DNA of 64,000 bases from JANQRA01 sp035550735 (GCA_035550735.1 DASZOM010000003.1:11675-75674), one strand, 5' to 3'. Shown: positions 45,964-55,483, numbered from the stretch's first letter. The notes: generated from the sequence alone by a model not told the origin. A program made the numbers and translations.

Positions 45964-48468
45964 ATGGACGCCGAGCACCACTCCGAGGCCTACCAACCTG
46001 TCGACCTCTCGTCGTGGTGCAGCGCCGGCGTCGAGGTCTTCGATCCATCCGGTTACGACTCCGGGGGCACCTGGCTCAATCCGGAGAAGGCCGATCCCAA
46101 GGTCGGCCAATGCGTGCTGCGAGGCCTCCCCTTCCTGATCGGTGGCGACACCGACGAGCCGGATGTTCCCCGGTATCTCGACTTCCGCACCGGGTCGGAC
46201 CCGGTTCGAGTTCTCATCGAGGCCACCGCCTTCAACGTCGTTTTCGCCCATTCGCTGCTGACGACCGGGATGTGGATCGGCGGAGAGCACCCGGGTCGGA
46301 CCGTCGCCAGGTACGTCTTCGAGTTCGACGACGGCAGCGAGGAGCAAGTCCTGATCAGGGAGCGATTCGAGATCGGCCACTTCCCCCAGCCCTGGGGTCA
46401 CTCGCCCTTCCTCGCCGTCCCGGACAACTACGAGGAGGCGGAGGATCGCCGTCAGGGGCATTGGGATCGAATCGGCCACCGTCTCACCGAGGTGGCGACT
46501 CCGATGACCCGGGCCTACCACTTGTGGGCCTGGCGCAACCCCCAGCCCGACCGCCGTATCACCGCGGTGAGGATCGAACCGCTGTCCCCGGGATTCATCG
46601 TCGCCGGGATCACCCTGGGTCTCGTCGACGAGGATCCGCTGCGACCCTCGCCACGTCTCGGGGTCCTGGTCGAAGGTTCCAATCGGGATGACCTCACCCT
46701 CTCCGTCGACCGGGGGATCGCCACCCATCTCCATCCCACGGTCACCCGGCATCACACGGGAGGGACACCTCCGGGCTGGGGCCGCACCGGCTCCGGCTCT
46801 CGTTACGCATTCGTGGCCGCCACCCCGTCGGCCTCATTGACCCTTGCCGGCGGCGACGGGGAGATCGCCCGGCTCGAATGGGCGAAGCTGCAGACCGGCG
46901 CCGTCGATATCGGGGAGGGCTCACGCATCGTCGTCGAGCCGCCCGGTCGCAATTGGGTGCACGTCACCGTCCGGGACCAGCACGGCGCTCCGGTGCCGTG
47001 CCGGGTCGCGTTCGCCTCGGAGATGGGGATCCCCTATCCGCCACACGGCCATCACGCCCCTGTCCAGAGTGGCCTGCGCGCCTGGAATCTCGACGTCGGT
47101 GGCGACGTCCTCCTCGGCGACGTCAGCTACGCCTACATCGACGGCCGATGCCAGGGGTGGCTGCCCCGGGGAAGGGTGAGCGTCGAGGTGGCGAAGGGGT
47201 TCGAGTACACCCCGGTGGCCCTCGATGTCGACCTGGAGCCGGGCCAACGCGAGCTCGACGTGACCATCGAGCGATGGGTGGACATGGCTGCCGAGGGCTG
47301 GCACAGCGGCGACACCCACGTCCACTTCCTCTCACCGGACGGTGCCCTGACCGAGGCGGCCGGGGAGGGCCTGAGCGTGGTCAACCTGCTCCAGGCCCAG
47401 TGGGGCCATCTCTTCACCAACGTCGAGGACTTCACCGGCCGCACCCGGGTCAGCGAGGACGGCACCACTTTCGTCCACGTCTCCCAGGAGAACCGACAGC
47501 ACGTCCTCGGCCATCTCAACCTGCTCGGCCTCCGTGAGCCCGTGATGCCGATGTCGAGCGATGGGGCATCTGAGGCCGAGCCCGGGGGAGCGCTTGACAC
47601 CACAACCAGCCGCTGGGCGGACGCCGCCCACGAACAGGGAGCCACGGTCATCGTCGCCCACATGCCCACTCCCAACGGTGAGAACGCGGTGCTGATCGCC
47701 ACCGGGCGGGCCGACGGGCTGGAGATGATCGACTTCAACCACTTCGAGCATCTCGAGTACTACCGCTACCTCAACGGCGGGTACCGCCTTCCAGTGGTGG
47801 CGGGCACCGACAAGATGGAGGCGACCATCCCGGTGGGGGAGTACCGCACCTATGCGCGGGTCGACGGAAAGCTCACTCTGGAGAGCTGGCTGGCCGCCCT
47901 GCGCGCCGGACGGACCTTCGCCACCAGCGGGCCGATGCTGTGGTTCACGGTGGACGGGGAGGAGCCCGGCTCCGACCTGCGGCGTCCGGTCGGCTCGACG
48001 GTGTCGGTCAAGGCGCGGGCCCGATCGATCTTCCCCATCCATGTTCTCCAGGTGGTGCAGGGCGGCGACGTGGTGGCCGAGACGACGAGTGCCGCCGGGG
48101 CGAGAAAGCTGGAGCTGGAAGCCGAGGTGACCGTCACCGCCCACGGCTGGCTCGCCGCTCGAACCGCCGGGCCCGGATACGGCCCCGGGGCACGGCACCT
48201 CGACCACGACCGGAGACCGGTGATGGCCCACACCTCCCCGGTGTACGTGGAGACGGGGGAGCGGTTGCCGCTGCAGGCCGACACCGACCGGTACCTGCTC
48301 AGCCTGGTCGAAGGTGGGCTCGGGTATGTCAGGTCGGCGATCCACCATCCCCCCGGCTCGGTGACCTATCCCCACGGTCTCGACGATCACAACGCCTATC
48401 TCGAGGAGCCTTTCCTCGAGGCGCAAGCGGCGTTGGCAGCCCGCATCGCCTCATGGGATCGTCGATGA
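45964..48468 (+). CDS. CehA/McbA-family metallohydrolase (PHP-like)
   Basis: An 834-aa protein. The first about 430 residues are beta-rich, with a discoidin/galactose-binding-like look, and carry no signal peptide. The CehA/McbA domain starts at WHSGDTHVHF (H447, D450, H452, H454), continues through VIVAHMPTP and MIDFNHFEH, and ends with PVVAGTDKME and a GRTFATSGPML motif. The family contains metal-dependent hydrolases such as the carbaryl hydrolase CehA, but most members sit in sugar or phosphoester clusters with unknown substrate. The ATG at 45964 is chosen; a GTG at 45934 would extend by ten residues. Its stop overlaps the NIF3-like start. Confidence 0.83.
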   Translation: MDAEHHSEAYQPVDLSSWCSAGVEVFDPSGYDSGGTWLNPEKADPKVGQCVLRGLPFLIGGDTDEPDVPRYLDFRTGSDPVRVLIEATAFNVVFAHSLLTTGMWIGGEHPGRTVARYVFEFDDGSEEQVLIRERFEIGHFPQPWGHSPFLAVPDNYEEAEDRRQGHWDRIGHRLTEVATPMTRAYHLWAWRNPQPDRRITAVRIEPLSPGFIVAGITLGLVDEDPLRPSPRLGVLVEGSNRDDLTLSVDRGIATHLHPTVTRHHTGGTPPGWGRTGSGSRYAFVAATPSASLTLAGGDGEIARLEWAKLQTGAVDIGEGSRIVVEPPGRNWVHVTVRDQHGAPVPCRVAFASEMGIPYPPHGHHAPVQSGLRAWNLDVGGDVLLGDVSYAYIDGRCQGWLPRGRVSVEVAKGFEYTPVALDVDLEPGQRELDVTIERWVDMAAEGWHSGDTHVHFLSPDGALTEAAGEGLSVVNLLQAQWGHLFTNVEDFTGRTRVSEDGTTFVHVSQENRQHVLGHLNLLGLREPVMPMSSDGASEAEPGGALDTTTSRWADAAHEQGATVIVAHMPTPNGENAVLIATGRADGLEMIDFNHFEHLEYYRYLNGGYRLPVVAGTDKMEATIPVGEYRTYARVDGKLTLESWLAALRAGRTFATSGPMLWFTVDGEEPGSDLRRPVGSTVSVKARARSIFPIHVLQVVQGGDVVAETTSAAGARKLELEAEVTVTAHGWLAARTAGPGYGPGARHLDHDRRPVMAHTSPVYVETGERLPLQADTDRYLLSLVEGGLGYVRSAIHHPPGSVTYPHGLDDHNAYLEEPFLEAQAALAARIASWDRR

Positions 48469-49346
48469 GCCCTCTCCTTCGGGCGGGCGATGTGGCCGCC
48501 TACCTGACGTCGCTCGCCCCGCCCTGGGAGTACCCCGACGACACCGTCGACACCTTCAAGGCGGGCGGTCCCGACACCGAGGTGACCGGGATCGCCGTCG
48601 CATGGCTCCCCTTCACCTGGGCGTTGCACAGAGCGATCGAGCTGGGGTGCTCGCTGTTCGTCACCCACGAGCCCACCTATTACGACCATCACGATCGTCG
48701 CGAGGAGCTGTTCCAGCTGGAGATCCCGGCCGGCCGGCGGGCACTGCTCGAGGAGGCGGGCATGGCTGTGCTTCGCTGCCACGACCTGTGGGACCGGTTC
48801 CCCGGAGAGGGGATAACCACCTCCTGGGGCGATCACCTGGGTCTCGATCGGCTCGTCGACTCCGACGACTACTCCCGTGTCTACGCCATCGATCCGACCA
48901 CCGCGAGGGAGTTCGCCGCCGTCGTCGCCTCACGGACGGCCGGGATGGGACAGCCAGGCGTCCATCTCATCGGCGACGGAGACCGCCGCGTCGAGACGGT
49001 TTGCATCGGCACCGGTGCCATCTCGCCCTACCTGGAGCTCGTGTCGCGGTTCGAGCCGGACCTGGTGATCTGCACCGATGACGGGATGGACTACTGGCGG
49101 GACGGGGCGTTCGCCGTGGACGGGGGACCACCCATCGTCGTCGTCCATCACGGTGTGACCGAGGAGCCGGGCGTCGCCCGTCTCGCCGAGCGTCTCCGGC
49201 GCGCATTCCCGGACATCCCGGTCCACCACATCGAGCAGAGATGCATGTACGAGTTCGTCAGTCCTCTCCATTCAGGACAGGACGTGGGCGAGGCAACTGC
49301 CGGAGGCGACGCCACCGGTGATGACAGACAGGGAGGAACCCAATGA
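48465..49346 (+). CDS. NIF3-like (GTP cyclohydrolase I type 2 / YbgI) protein
   Basis: A 293-aa protein of the Nif3/YbgI dinuclear-metal family. Blocks seen are VTGIAVAWLPFTWALHRAIE, the metal region LFVTHEPTYYDHHD, LRCHDLWDRFPGEGI, VCIGTGAIS and VVVHHGVTEEPGV. The common HHGLFW-type His pair is altered to VTHEPTYYDHHD, a divergent subgroup. The ATG overlaps the metallohydrolase stop (ATGA), and its own stop overlaps the next start, so its level is tied to a sugar importer. Family function is not settled. Confidence 0.8.
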   Translation: MSPLLRAGDVAAYLTSLAPPWEYPDDTVDTFKAGGPDTEVTGIAVAWLPFTWALHRAIELGCSLFVTHEPTYYDHHDRREELFQLEIPAGRRALLEEAGMAVLRCHDLWDRFPGEGITTSWGDHLGLDRLVDSDDYSRVYAIDPTTAREFAAVVASRTAGMGQPGVHLIGDGDRRVETVCIGTGAISPYLELVSRFEPDLVICTDDGMDYWRDGAFAVDGGPPIVVVHHGVTEEPGVARLAERLRRAFPDIPVHHIEQRCMYEFVSPLHSGQDVGEATAGGDATGDDRQGGTQ

Positions 49347-50725
49347 AACGACGAAGGCTCAGCGTGGCGACGATCCTCGCCCTGGCGCTGGTGCTCGCCG
49401 CCTGTGCCGCCCCGGGAGCGGGGAACACCACGGCCGGGTCCCCGGACAGCACGATGGCGTCGGCGACGACGGTCGGTGGAGGCGAAGGCCCCGCCACCAC
49501 CGTGGCCGCGTCCAACGCCTGTGAGGGCGCCAGCCTCGACTTCTGGTACCAGACCAGCGGACCCGAGGGCCTCGCCAGGTTCGAGGAGATCAGCCGGATG
49601 TTCGAAGGGCGGAACGAGGGCCTCACCATCGAGGTCACCGCGATCACCTTCGACGACATGAGGGTGCAGATGCCTCTCGCCCTCGACGGTGGTGGCGGGC
49701 CCGACATCGCCTATGTGGCGCCGTTGGACCAGGGCGCCGGCCTCTACGCCAGGGGCGGGCATCTCCTCGAGCTCACCGACATCGCGGCCGAGCGGGGGTG
49801 GACCGAGCGCTTCCCGGCCCGGATCATCGAGTACAACAACGCGGCCAACCCGGGCCAGATCTTCAGCATCCCCTATGCCGAGCTCACCGTCGGTGTCTTC
49901 TACAACACCGAGGTGTTCGAGGAGCTGGGACTGGAACGCCCGGAGACCTTCGAGGACATGGAGGCGGCCTTCGCCGCCATCCGCGACTCGGGGCAGACGC
50001 CGATCTCCGTCGGCGGCCTGACCGGGTGGCCCCTCGCCCACGTCTTCGAGCAGGTGCTGCATCTCACCACACCGCTGGAGCACATCGCCCAGCTGGAGAA
50101 GCTCAACCCGGACTATCGCTACGACGCACCCGAGGTCATCGAGGCTGCAGCCAAGGTGCTGGAGTGGCACGAGGCAGGGTTCTTCAACGAGGACCTGCTC
50201 TCCACCACCTATGAGGACGCCAACACCCTGTTCGTCAACGGGGACGCGGCGATCAACATCGGTGGCACCTGGGCGGCCCCGGAGTTCCAGGCCGGAGCGG
50301 AGTTCGAGACCCGCTTCTTCCCGATGCCCCCGATCTACACCGATCGGGAGTGGAACGTCGGCGGGCACGCGGTGTCCGACGACTTCATCATCCCCGTCTA
50401 CGGGGACCAGCAGGAGTGCGCCATCGAGTTCCTCGACTTCATCCTCGGGGAAGAGGTGATGACTTTCCTCTGGGAGAGCGGCGAGCTGGTCTCCTACAAG
50501 TTCGAGGAGCTGCCCCCGGCGGTCAACCAGCTGCAGGAGGACATGTATCGGGCCATGTCCGAGACGGGACCCGGCTACTACATGGGTGTGGTCAACGCCG
50601 AGGTCAACAATGCCAACTGGGAAGCCTGGCAGCGGATGATCGCCGGTGAGTTGACTCCCACAGAGGCGACACAGCTGGTCCAGTCCGTGTACGAAGAGCA
50701 GATAGCTCTGCTCGAAGGATCGTGA
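49343..50725 (+). CDS. Sugar ABC substrate-binding lipoprotein (Sec type)
   Basis: A 460-aa family 1 extracellular solute-binding protein. The signal peptide has KRRR, a hydrophobic core and lipobox LVLAAC with Cys21; a Thr/Ser/Gly linker reaches about residue 58. The mature domain shows LDFWYQTSGPEGLARFEE, GGGGPDIAYVAPLD and FVNGDAAINIGGTWAAPEF, typical of oligosaccharide binders. GGGAGG precedes the ATG, which overlaps the NIF3-like stop. It probably supplies the substrate for the GH13 enzyme. Confidence 0.92.
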   Translation: MKRRRLSVATILALALVLAACAAPGAGNTTAGSPDSTMASATTVGGGEGPATTVAASNACEGASLDFWYQTSGPEGLARFEEISRMFEGRNEGLTIEVTAITFDDMRVQMPLALDGGGGPDIAYVAPLDQGAGLYARGGHLLELTDIAAERGWTERFPARIIEYNNAANPGQIFSIPYAELTVGVFYNTEVFEELGLERPETFEDMEAAFAAIRDSGQTPISVGGLTGWPLAHVFEQVLHLTTPLEHIAQLEKLNPDYRYDAPEVIEAAAKVLEWHEAGFFNEDLLSTTYEDANTLFVNGDAAINIGGTWAAPEFQAGAEFETRFFPMPPIYTDREWNVGGHAVSDDFIIPVYGDQQECAIEFLDFILGEEVMTFLWESGELVSYKFEELPPAVNQLQEDMYRAMSETGPGYYMGVVNAEVNNANWEAWQRMIAGELTPTEATQLVQSVYEEQIALLEGS

Positions 50726-50750
50726 TCGAACCCAGAACCGCGAGGCACGG

Positions 50751-51704
50751 TTGATCGCTCAGGACGAGCGATTGCCGGGACAGGGCGGGAGGCTCTTCGC
50801 GGCCTCCCGCCCTGCCACGCGTCGGCGTCGCCGTCGACAGGGGCGGCCGATGCTCTACCTGCTGCCGGCGTTCGCGGTCTACGCGGTGTTCTTCCTCTGG
50901 CCCACCTGGCAGATGGCGCGTCTCAGCTTCTTCCACTGGGACGGGGTGACGGTGGGCTCGGTCGCCGGTCTGGAGAACTACACGCGGATGGGCGCCGACC
51001 CGCTGTTCTGGACGGCGCTGACCAACACCGCCACCTGGACCCTGGCCGCCATGGTGGTGCCGGTCGTCCTCGGCCTCGGTCTGGCCATCCTCCTCTCCAG
51101 GTCCGCCCTGTTCGGCACGACCCTCTTCCGCACCTTGTTCTTCCTCCCGCAGGTGTTGTCCTCGGTCGTCGTCGCGGTGCTGTGGCGATGGATCTACAAC
51201 CCGAGCTATGGGGCACTCAACTCCACACTCGAATCCCTGGGGCTGGACTTCCTCGCCCAAGGGTGGCTGGGCAGCTCTTCTCTGGCCCTTCCCGCCTTGT
51301 TCATCGCCTGGAGCTGGACCCACTACGGGTTCGTCATGGTCGTCCTGATGGCGGCGATCGACGACGTCGACGAGACCTACTTCGACGCCGCCGCCGTGGA
51401 CGGCGCCAGCTTCTGGCAACAGGTCCGCCACGTGTTGGTCCCGGCGATCAGGGGACCGCTCACCACGGTGATCCTGATCACCGCCATCGCCGCCTTCCAG
51501 GTCTTCGACCTGGTCTATCTACTGACCAACGGTGGGCCGGCTCGATCGACCTCGGTGCTCGCCCATTTCATGTTCCAGGCGGCGTTCCACTTCCGGAAGG
51601 TGGGCTACGGGGCGACCATTGGTGTCGCCTTGATGGTGATGATCCTCGCCATCTCCCTGGTCTTGATCAGGGTGCGCCGCGGGTTCGAAGAGGAGGTGGT
51701 GTGA
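50751..51704 (+). CDS. Sugar ABC transporter permease, MalF/UgpA type
   Basis: A 317-aa permease with six membrane segments after an Arg-rich cytoplasmic N-terminus (RPATRRRRRRQGRP). The EAA loop is YFDAAAVDGASFWQQVRHVLVP, and TNGGPARSTSVLAHFMF lies near the C-terminus. It starts with TTG at 50751, supported by GAGG 5 nt upstream. The stop overlaps the next start (GTGA). Confidence 0.91.
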   Translation: MIAQDERLPGQGGRLFAASRPATRRRRRRQGRPMLYLLPAFAVYAVFFLWPTWQMARLSFFHWDGVTVGSVAGLENYTRMGADPLFWTALTNTATWTLAAMVVPVVLGLGLAILLSRSALFGTTLFRTLFFLPQVLSSVVVAVLWRWIYNPSYGALNSTLESLGLDFLAQGWLGSSSLALPALFIAWSWTHYGFVMVVLMAAIDDVDETYFDAAAVDGASFWQQVRHVLVPAIRGPLTTVILITAIAAFQVFDLVYLLTNGGPARSTSVLAHFMFQAAFHFRKVGYGATIGVALMVMILAISLVLIRVRRGFEEEVV

Positions 51705-52537
51705 GCGCCTCCCGGAAGACGGTCCGCTCCGCCACGTCGACGCTGACCGCGGGTTTTCTCTCGCTGTTCGCCGTCGTCCCCCTGCTCTGGGTGCTCACCA
51801 CCTCGGTGCGGACCAAGCCCGAGATCCTCCGTGATCCGCTGGGGCTCCCCACGGAATTCCATTTCGGCAACTACGTCGAGGCGTGGGTGGCGGGGAACTT
51901 CAGCCAGTACTTCCTCAACAGCCTCCTGGTGGTGGTCCCCACCGTCGCCGGTGTTCTCGCCCTGTCGCTGCTGGCCGCCTACGCCTTCGCCCTGTACGTC
52001 TTCCCGATGAAGCGCACCCTGTTCATCGTGCTCCTGTTCGGGATGACCGTCCCCGTCGGCATCCTCATCATCCCGCTCTACTACCAGATGCTGAGTCTCG
52101 GGCTGCTGGACTCCCTCTGGGCGATCATCCTTCCCCAGCTGGCCCTGGGGATACCGATCTCGACGCTCTTGCTCCGGACCTTCATCGCCGAGCTCCCGGG
52201 AGACATCATCGACGCCGCCCGTCTCGACGGCTGCGGGAGCATGGCCCTCCTCTGGCGGGTGGTGTTCCCGCTGAGCCGGTCGGCGATGATCACCCTGGTG
52301 ATCCTGCAGTTCATGTGGATCTGGAACCAGTTCCTGCTCCCGGTGGTCCTCATCCAGGACCGGGACGCCCGGACCCTGCCTACCGCCCTGAGCGCCTTCC
52401 TCGGCCGCTACGGCACCGACACCCACCTGCTCATGGCCGGCGCCGCGATCTCGTTCCTCCCGGTGGTGATCATCTTCGTGATCTTCCAGAAGCGGTTCAT
52501 CAAGGGCATCTCGGCGGGCGCGCTCGGGAGTGTCTGA
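51701..52537 (+). CDS. Sugar ABC transporter permease, MalG/UgpE type
   Basis: A 278-aa permease with six membrane segments. The EAA loop is IIDAARLDGCGSMALLWRVVFP and the C-terminus QKRFIKGISAGALGSV. GTG at 51701 overlaps the preceding stop and has AGGAGG upstream; the long open frame 5' of it is a shadow. It is the last gene of the operon; no ATPase follows, and repeat copy C lies just downstream. Confidence 0.92.
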   Translation: MSASRKTVRSATSTLTAGFLSLFAVVPLLWVLTTSVRTKPEILRDPLGLPTEFHFGNYVEAWVAGNFSQYFLNSLLVVVPTVAGVLALSLLAAYAFALYVFPMKRTLFIVLLFGMTVPVGILIIPLYYQMLSLGLLDSLWAIILPQLALGIPISTLLLRTFIAELPGDIIDAARLDGCGSMALLWRVVFPLSRSAMITLVILQFMWIWNQFLLPVVLIQDRDARTLPTALSAFLGRYGTDTHLLMAGAAISFLPVVIIFVIFQKRFIKGISAGALGSV

Positions 52538-52542
52538 ACGCG

Positions 52543-52591
52543 CTTACCTCGGGTAGCCAGCCCCGGATATGGCCCCACTACCTGAGGTAAG
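52543..52591. repeat. Intergenic inverted-repeat element, copy C (short form)
   Basis: Arms CTTACCTCGGGTAG (52543-52556) and CTACCTGAGGTAAG (52578-52591) differ at one paired position. The centre CCAGCCCCGGATATGGCCCC matches the left half of copy B, but the internal CTCGAGA part is absent. It lies between convergent genes and could fold as a terminator. Confidence 0.78.
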
Positions 52592-52602
52592 GGACAAGGG
52601 AC

Positions 52603-54912
52603 CTAGACAGTCTCCACTTCGACCGCCTCGGGGGCGTGGCCCTCGACCGAGATACGGGGGAGCACCCGGTCGAGCCAGCGTGGCAGCCACCAGTTGGCGT
52701 CGCCGAGGAGCTCCATGGTGGCGGGGACCAGTAGGAGACGGACGACGGTGGCGTCGACCAGCACCGCGCTGGCCAGACCCACCCCGAACAGCTTGATCAG
52801 CCGGTCGGTCTCCCCGATGAAGCTTCCGAAGACCACCACCATGATGGCCGCCGCTGCGGTGATCACCCGGGCGGTGAGGGCGAGCCCGTCGGCCACCGAG
52901 CCCCGGCTGTCACCACTTCGCACGTACTCCTCCCGCACCCTGGAGAGGAGGAACACCTCGTAGTCCATGGAGAGCCCGAAGACGATGGCGAACATCATCA
53001 TCGGGACGAACGGCTCGATCGGCGCCGGCTCGATGTTCAAGAGATCGCCGCCCCAGCCCCATTGGAAGATCGCGGTGACGATGCCAAAGGCGGCGGCGAG
53101 GGAGAGCAGGTTCATGATCACAGCCTTGAGCGGGACCAGCAACGACCGGAACACCAGCGTCAGCAGCAGGAACGACAGAGCCAGAACGACTGCGATGAAC
53201 ATGGGCAGCCGGTCGGTCAGATAGTCGGAGAAGTCGACCGAAGCCGCCACCCCACCGGACACGGCGACGTCGAGCCCGGTCCCGGCGGTGACCTCGGGGA
53301 CCACCTCCTCGCGGAGCCGGAGCACCAGTTCGGTGGTCTCCTCGTCCTGGGGCGCCGTGGTCGGGAACAGCCGCCACAAGACGGCGGTCGGCGCCTGGGG
53401 GTCGTTGGGGATGGCCGGGGTGACGAAGGCGACACCGGAGTCGGCTGCGAGAGCCTCGGTGACCGCCTCGAGCTGCGCCGGGTCGGTTCCCTCGGGTATC
53501 TCGGTGGCCAGCAACAGCGGCCCGTTGAACCCGGGGCCGAACCCGGCGGCAAGCAGGTCGTAGGCGCGCCGGGTGGTGGTGTCCTCAGGGAAGTTGCCCT
53601 CGTCGGAGAAGGCGAGACGCTGGTCGAGGTAGGGGAGGGCGAGCACCAGGAGGATGACGACACCGGCAATCGCCGAGAGCCAGGGGCGGTGCTGGATGAG
53701 ACGGCTCCATCGATAGGGCACCGTCTCGTGGATGAGACGCGGGGTGCGACGGGGCACCTCGCGACGCAGTGGGGCGACGGCGAGGCTCGCCACCACGACC
53801 ACTGCGGCGAGGGAGAGCCCGGCGATGGCGAGGGGATTGAACGTGATCGCCACCCCGACCAGACCGATTGCAAGGAACAGCGCGGCGATCAGACCCCGCC
53901 ATCTGGTCACCTCGATCCGCTCGGCGGCGAACCCGATCATCGCCGGGAGCAAGGTGAGGGAGGCGGCGGCGGTGATGGCGACGACGGTGGCGCAGGCGAT
54001 GGCGATCCCGGTGACGAACGCCAGGTTCATCAGCACCATGCCGAGCAGGGAGATCACCACCGTCGACGCGGCGAAGGCCACGGCCCGCCCGGCGGAGTCC
54101 ATGGCGACCACCGTCGACTCCTCCATGGAGAGCCCGGCGTGCATGTTCTCCCGGTAGCGGGTGACGATGAACAGGGCGTAGTCGATCCCGACGCCGAGAC
54201 CGAGCATGACCGCCACGGTGGTGGCGAAGTCCGGGATCGAGGCGATGTTGCTGAGGAGGGCGGTGAGGAAGGTGCCCACCCCGATGCCGGCGAGGGCGAT
54301 CCCGATGGGAAGGCCCATGGCGAGCACCGAACCGAAGGCGAGGATGAGGACGATGATGGCGAAGGCGATGCCGAGCAGCTCCGAGCTGGGCACCTCGAAC
54401 TCGGCGAAGATCTGTCCACCCAGCTCCACCTGGAGCCCTTCGATATCAGGCATCAGCTCCTGGAGCTGGGCGCTGATCGCCGATGCCTCCTCGAGGGTGG
54501 TGTCCCGGGAGATGCCGATCTGGGCGTATGCGATGAGCCCGGCCTCTGGGCCCTGGGACGCGATCTGCAGACCGCCTTCCGGGGTGTAAGGGCTGACCAC
54601 GGTGATGCCCTCGATGGCGGCCGCCTCCTCGAAGAACTCGGTCATGGCCGCCTGGACCTCGGGATCGGCCACACCCTGCTCGGCCCGGAAGACGATGGTG
54701 CCGCCCTCGCCCCCGACGGACGACCCGGCGAAATGCTCGTCGAGGATGTCGAAGCCACGCCGGCTCTCCACCTCGGGGAGCCCGAACTCGGTGCTGTAGG
54801 CGCTGCCGATCACGGCGTTGGCGAGGATGCCGCCGAGCACGAGGACGCCGAGCCACGCCAGGGCCACCTTGCCCCGGTTTCGGAAGCACCAACGCCCGAC
54901 TCTCGCGAACAA
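52603..54912 (-). CDS. MMPL-family RND transporter
   Basis: A 769-aa protein with twelve predicted membrane segments in two halves. Each half starts with a segment followed by an outer domain and five more segments. The charged motif regions GVGIDYALFIVTRYREN (first half) and FGLSMDYEVFLLSRVREEY (second half) are MMPL hallmarks and carry the proton-relay Asp-Tyr. It starts with TTG at 54912 preceded by GGAGAAGG. Divergent from the PadR operon; the shared 139-bp region suggests PadR could also repress this gene. Cargo (lipid or drug) not known. Confidence 0.92.
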   Translation of the reverse strand: MFARVGRWCFRNRGKVALAWLGVLVLGGILANAVIGSAYSTEFGLPEVESRRGFDILDEHFAGSSVGGEGGTIVFRAEQGVADPEVQAAMTEFFEEAAAIEGITVVSPYTPEGGLQIASQGPEAGLIAYAQIGISRDTTLEEASAISAQLQELMPDIEGLQVELGGQIFAEFEVPSSELLGIAFAIIVLILAFGSVLAMGLPIGIALAGIGVGTFLTALLSNIASIPDFATTVAVMLGLGVGIDYALFIVTRYRENMHAGLSMEESTVVAMDSAGRAVAFAASTVVISLLGMVLMNLAFVTGIAIACATVVAITAAASLTLLPAMIGFAAERIEVTRWRGLIAALFLAIGLVGVAITFNPLAIAGLSLAAVVVVASLAVAPLRREVPRRTPRLIHETVPYRWSRLIQHRPWLSAIAGVVILLVLALPYLDQRLAFSDEGNFPEDTTTRRAYDLLAAGFGPGFNGPLLLATEIPEGTDPAQLEAVTEALAADSGVAFVTPAIPNDPQAPTAVLWRLFPTTAPQDEETTELVLRLREEVVPEVTAGTGLDVAVSGGVAASVDFSDYLTDRLPMFIAVVLALSFLLLTLVFRSLLVPLKAVIMNLLSLAAAFGIVTAIFQWGWGGDLLNIEPAPIEPFVPMMMFAIVFGLSMDYEVFLLSRVREEYVRSGDSRGSVADGLALTARVITAAAAIMVVVFGSFIGETDRLIKLFGVGLASAVLVDATVVRLLLVPATMELLGDANWWLPRWLDRVLPRISVEGHAPEAVEVETV

Positions 54913-54994
54913 ACCTTCTCCAATCAGGGGTGGGCGAGAGTAATCGGGTCGATGGGATTTCCAGTTCGACCTCCAATCGACTCCGCGTCTTCCC

Positions 54995-55023
54995 TTGCAC
55001 TTCTATGTACCTTGCGGTACTAT
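54995..55023 (+). promoter_or_regulatory. Promoter with overlapping palindromic operator upstream of padR
   Basis: A -35 TTGCAC (54995-55000), 17-bp spacer and -10 TACTAT (55018-55023) form a near-consensus housekeeping promoter. An inverted repeat GTACC-TTGC-GGTAC (55007-55020) covers the spacer and touches the -10 box, as expected for PadR autorepression. Start codons at 54995 or 55022 are therefore excluded for the regulator. Confidence 0.7.
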
Positions 55024-55051
55024 GCCTCACAGTCTTAGGTATGGAGGTGTG

Positions 55052-55483
55052 GTGCAGATCGACAAGGACCTGGTAGCGGCTTCGTCCACCCCGCTGGTGC
55101 TGGCGATCCTCTCCGAGGGGGAGAGCTATGGGTACGCCATCCTGAAGCGGGTCCGGGAGGCCTCGGACGGCGAACTGGAGTGGACCGACGGCATGCTCTA
55201 CCCCCTGCTCCACCGTCTCCACCGGCTCGGCTACGTCACCCAGGAGTGGCGAGCCGCTCCCGAGGGACGCCGCCGCAGGTACTACGCGATCACCGAGGAA
55301 GGCCATCGCGCCCTCGAGGAGCACAAGCGGCAATGGACCGCGGTCACCCGGGTGCTGGGTGACGTGTTCGGCCGCGATCTCCTGCCCTTCGCCGAGCGGG
55401 CTGTCCCGACCCGTTCACCGCGGCCCCGAGCCGCACGGAGGTGGCGAGTCGAGCCCTTCCCCGTCGCCTACGCGTGGGCATGA
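55052..55483 (+). CDS. PadR-family transcriptional regulator
   Basis: A 143-aa winged-helix protein: LVLAILSEGESYGYAILKRV and WTDGMLYPLLHRLHRLGYVT form the PadR HTH, and GRRRRYYAITEEGHRALEEH the wing and following helix. GTG at 55052 with GGAGG just upstream is chosen; earlier starts would overlap the promoter. The C-terminus is Arg/Pro-rich. The stop overlaps the next ATG (ATGA). It likely represses its own operon and perhaps the divergent MMPL pump. Confidence 0.88.
   Translation: MQIDKDLVAASSTPLVLAILSEGESYGYAILKRVREASDGELEWTDGMLYPLLHRLHRLGYVTQEWRAAPEGRRRRYYAITEEGHRALEEHKRQWTAVTRVLGDVFGRDLLPFAERAVPTRSPRPRAARRWRVEPFPVAYAWA

Noticed and set aside
53062..55038. A 658-codon plus-strand frame opposite the MMPL gene.
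   Set aside because: It has extreme Glu/Gly/His composition and no motifs, and would run through the padR promoter.
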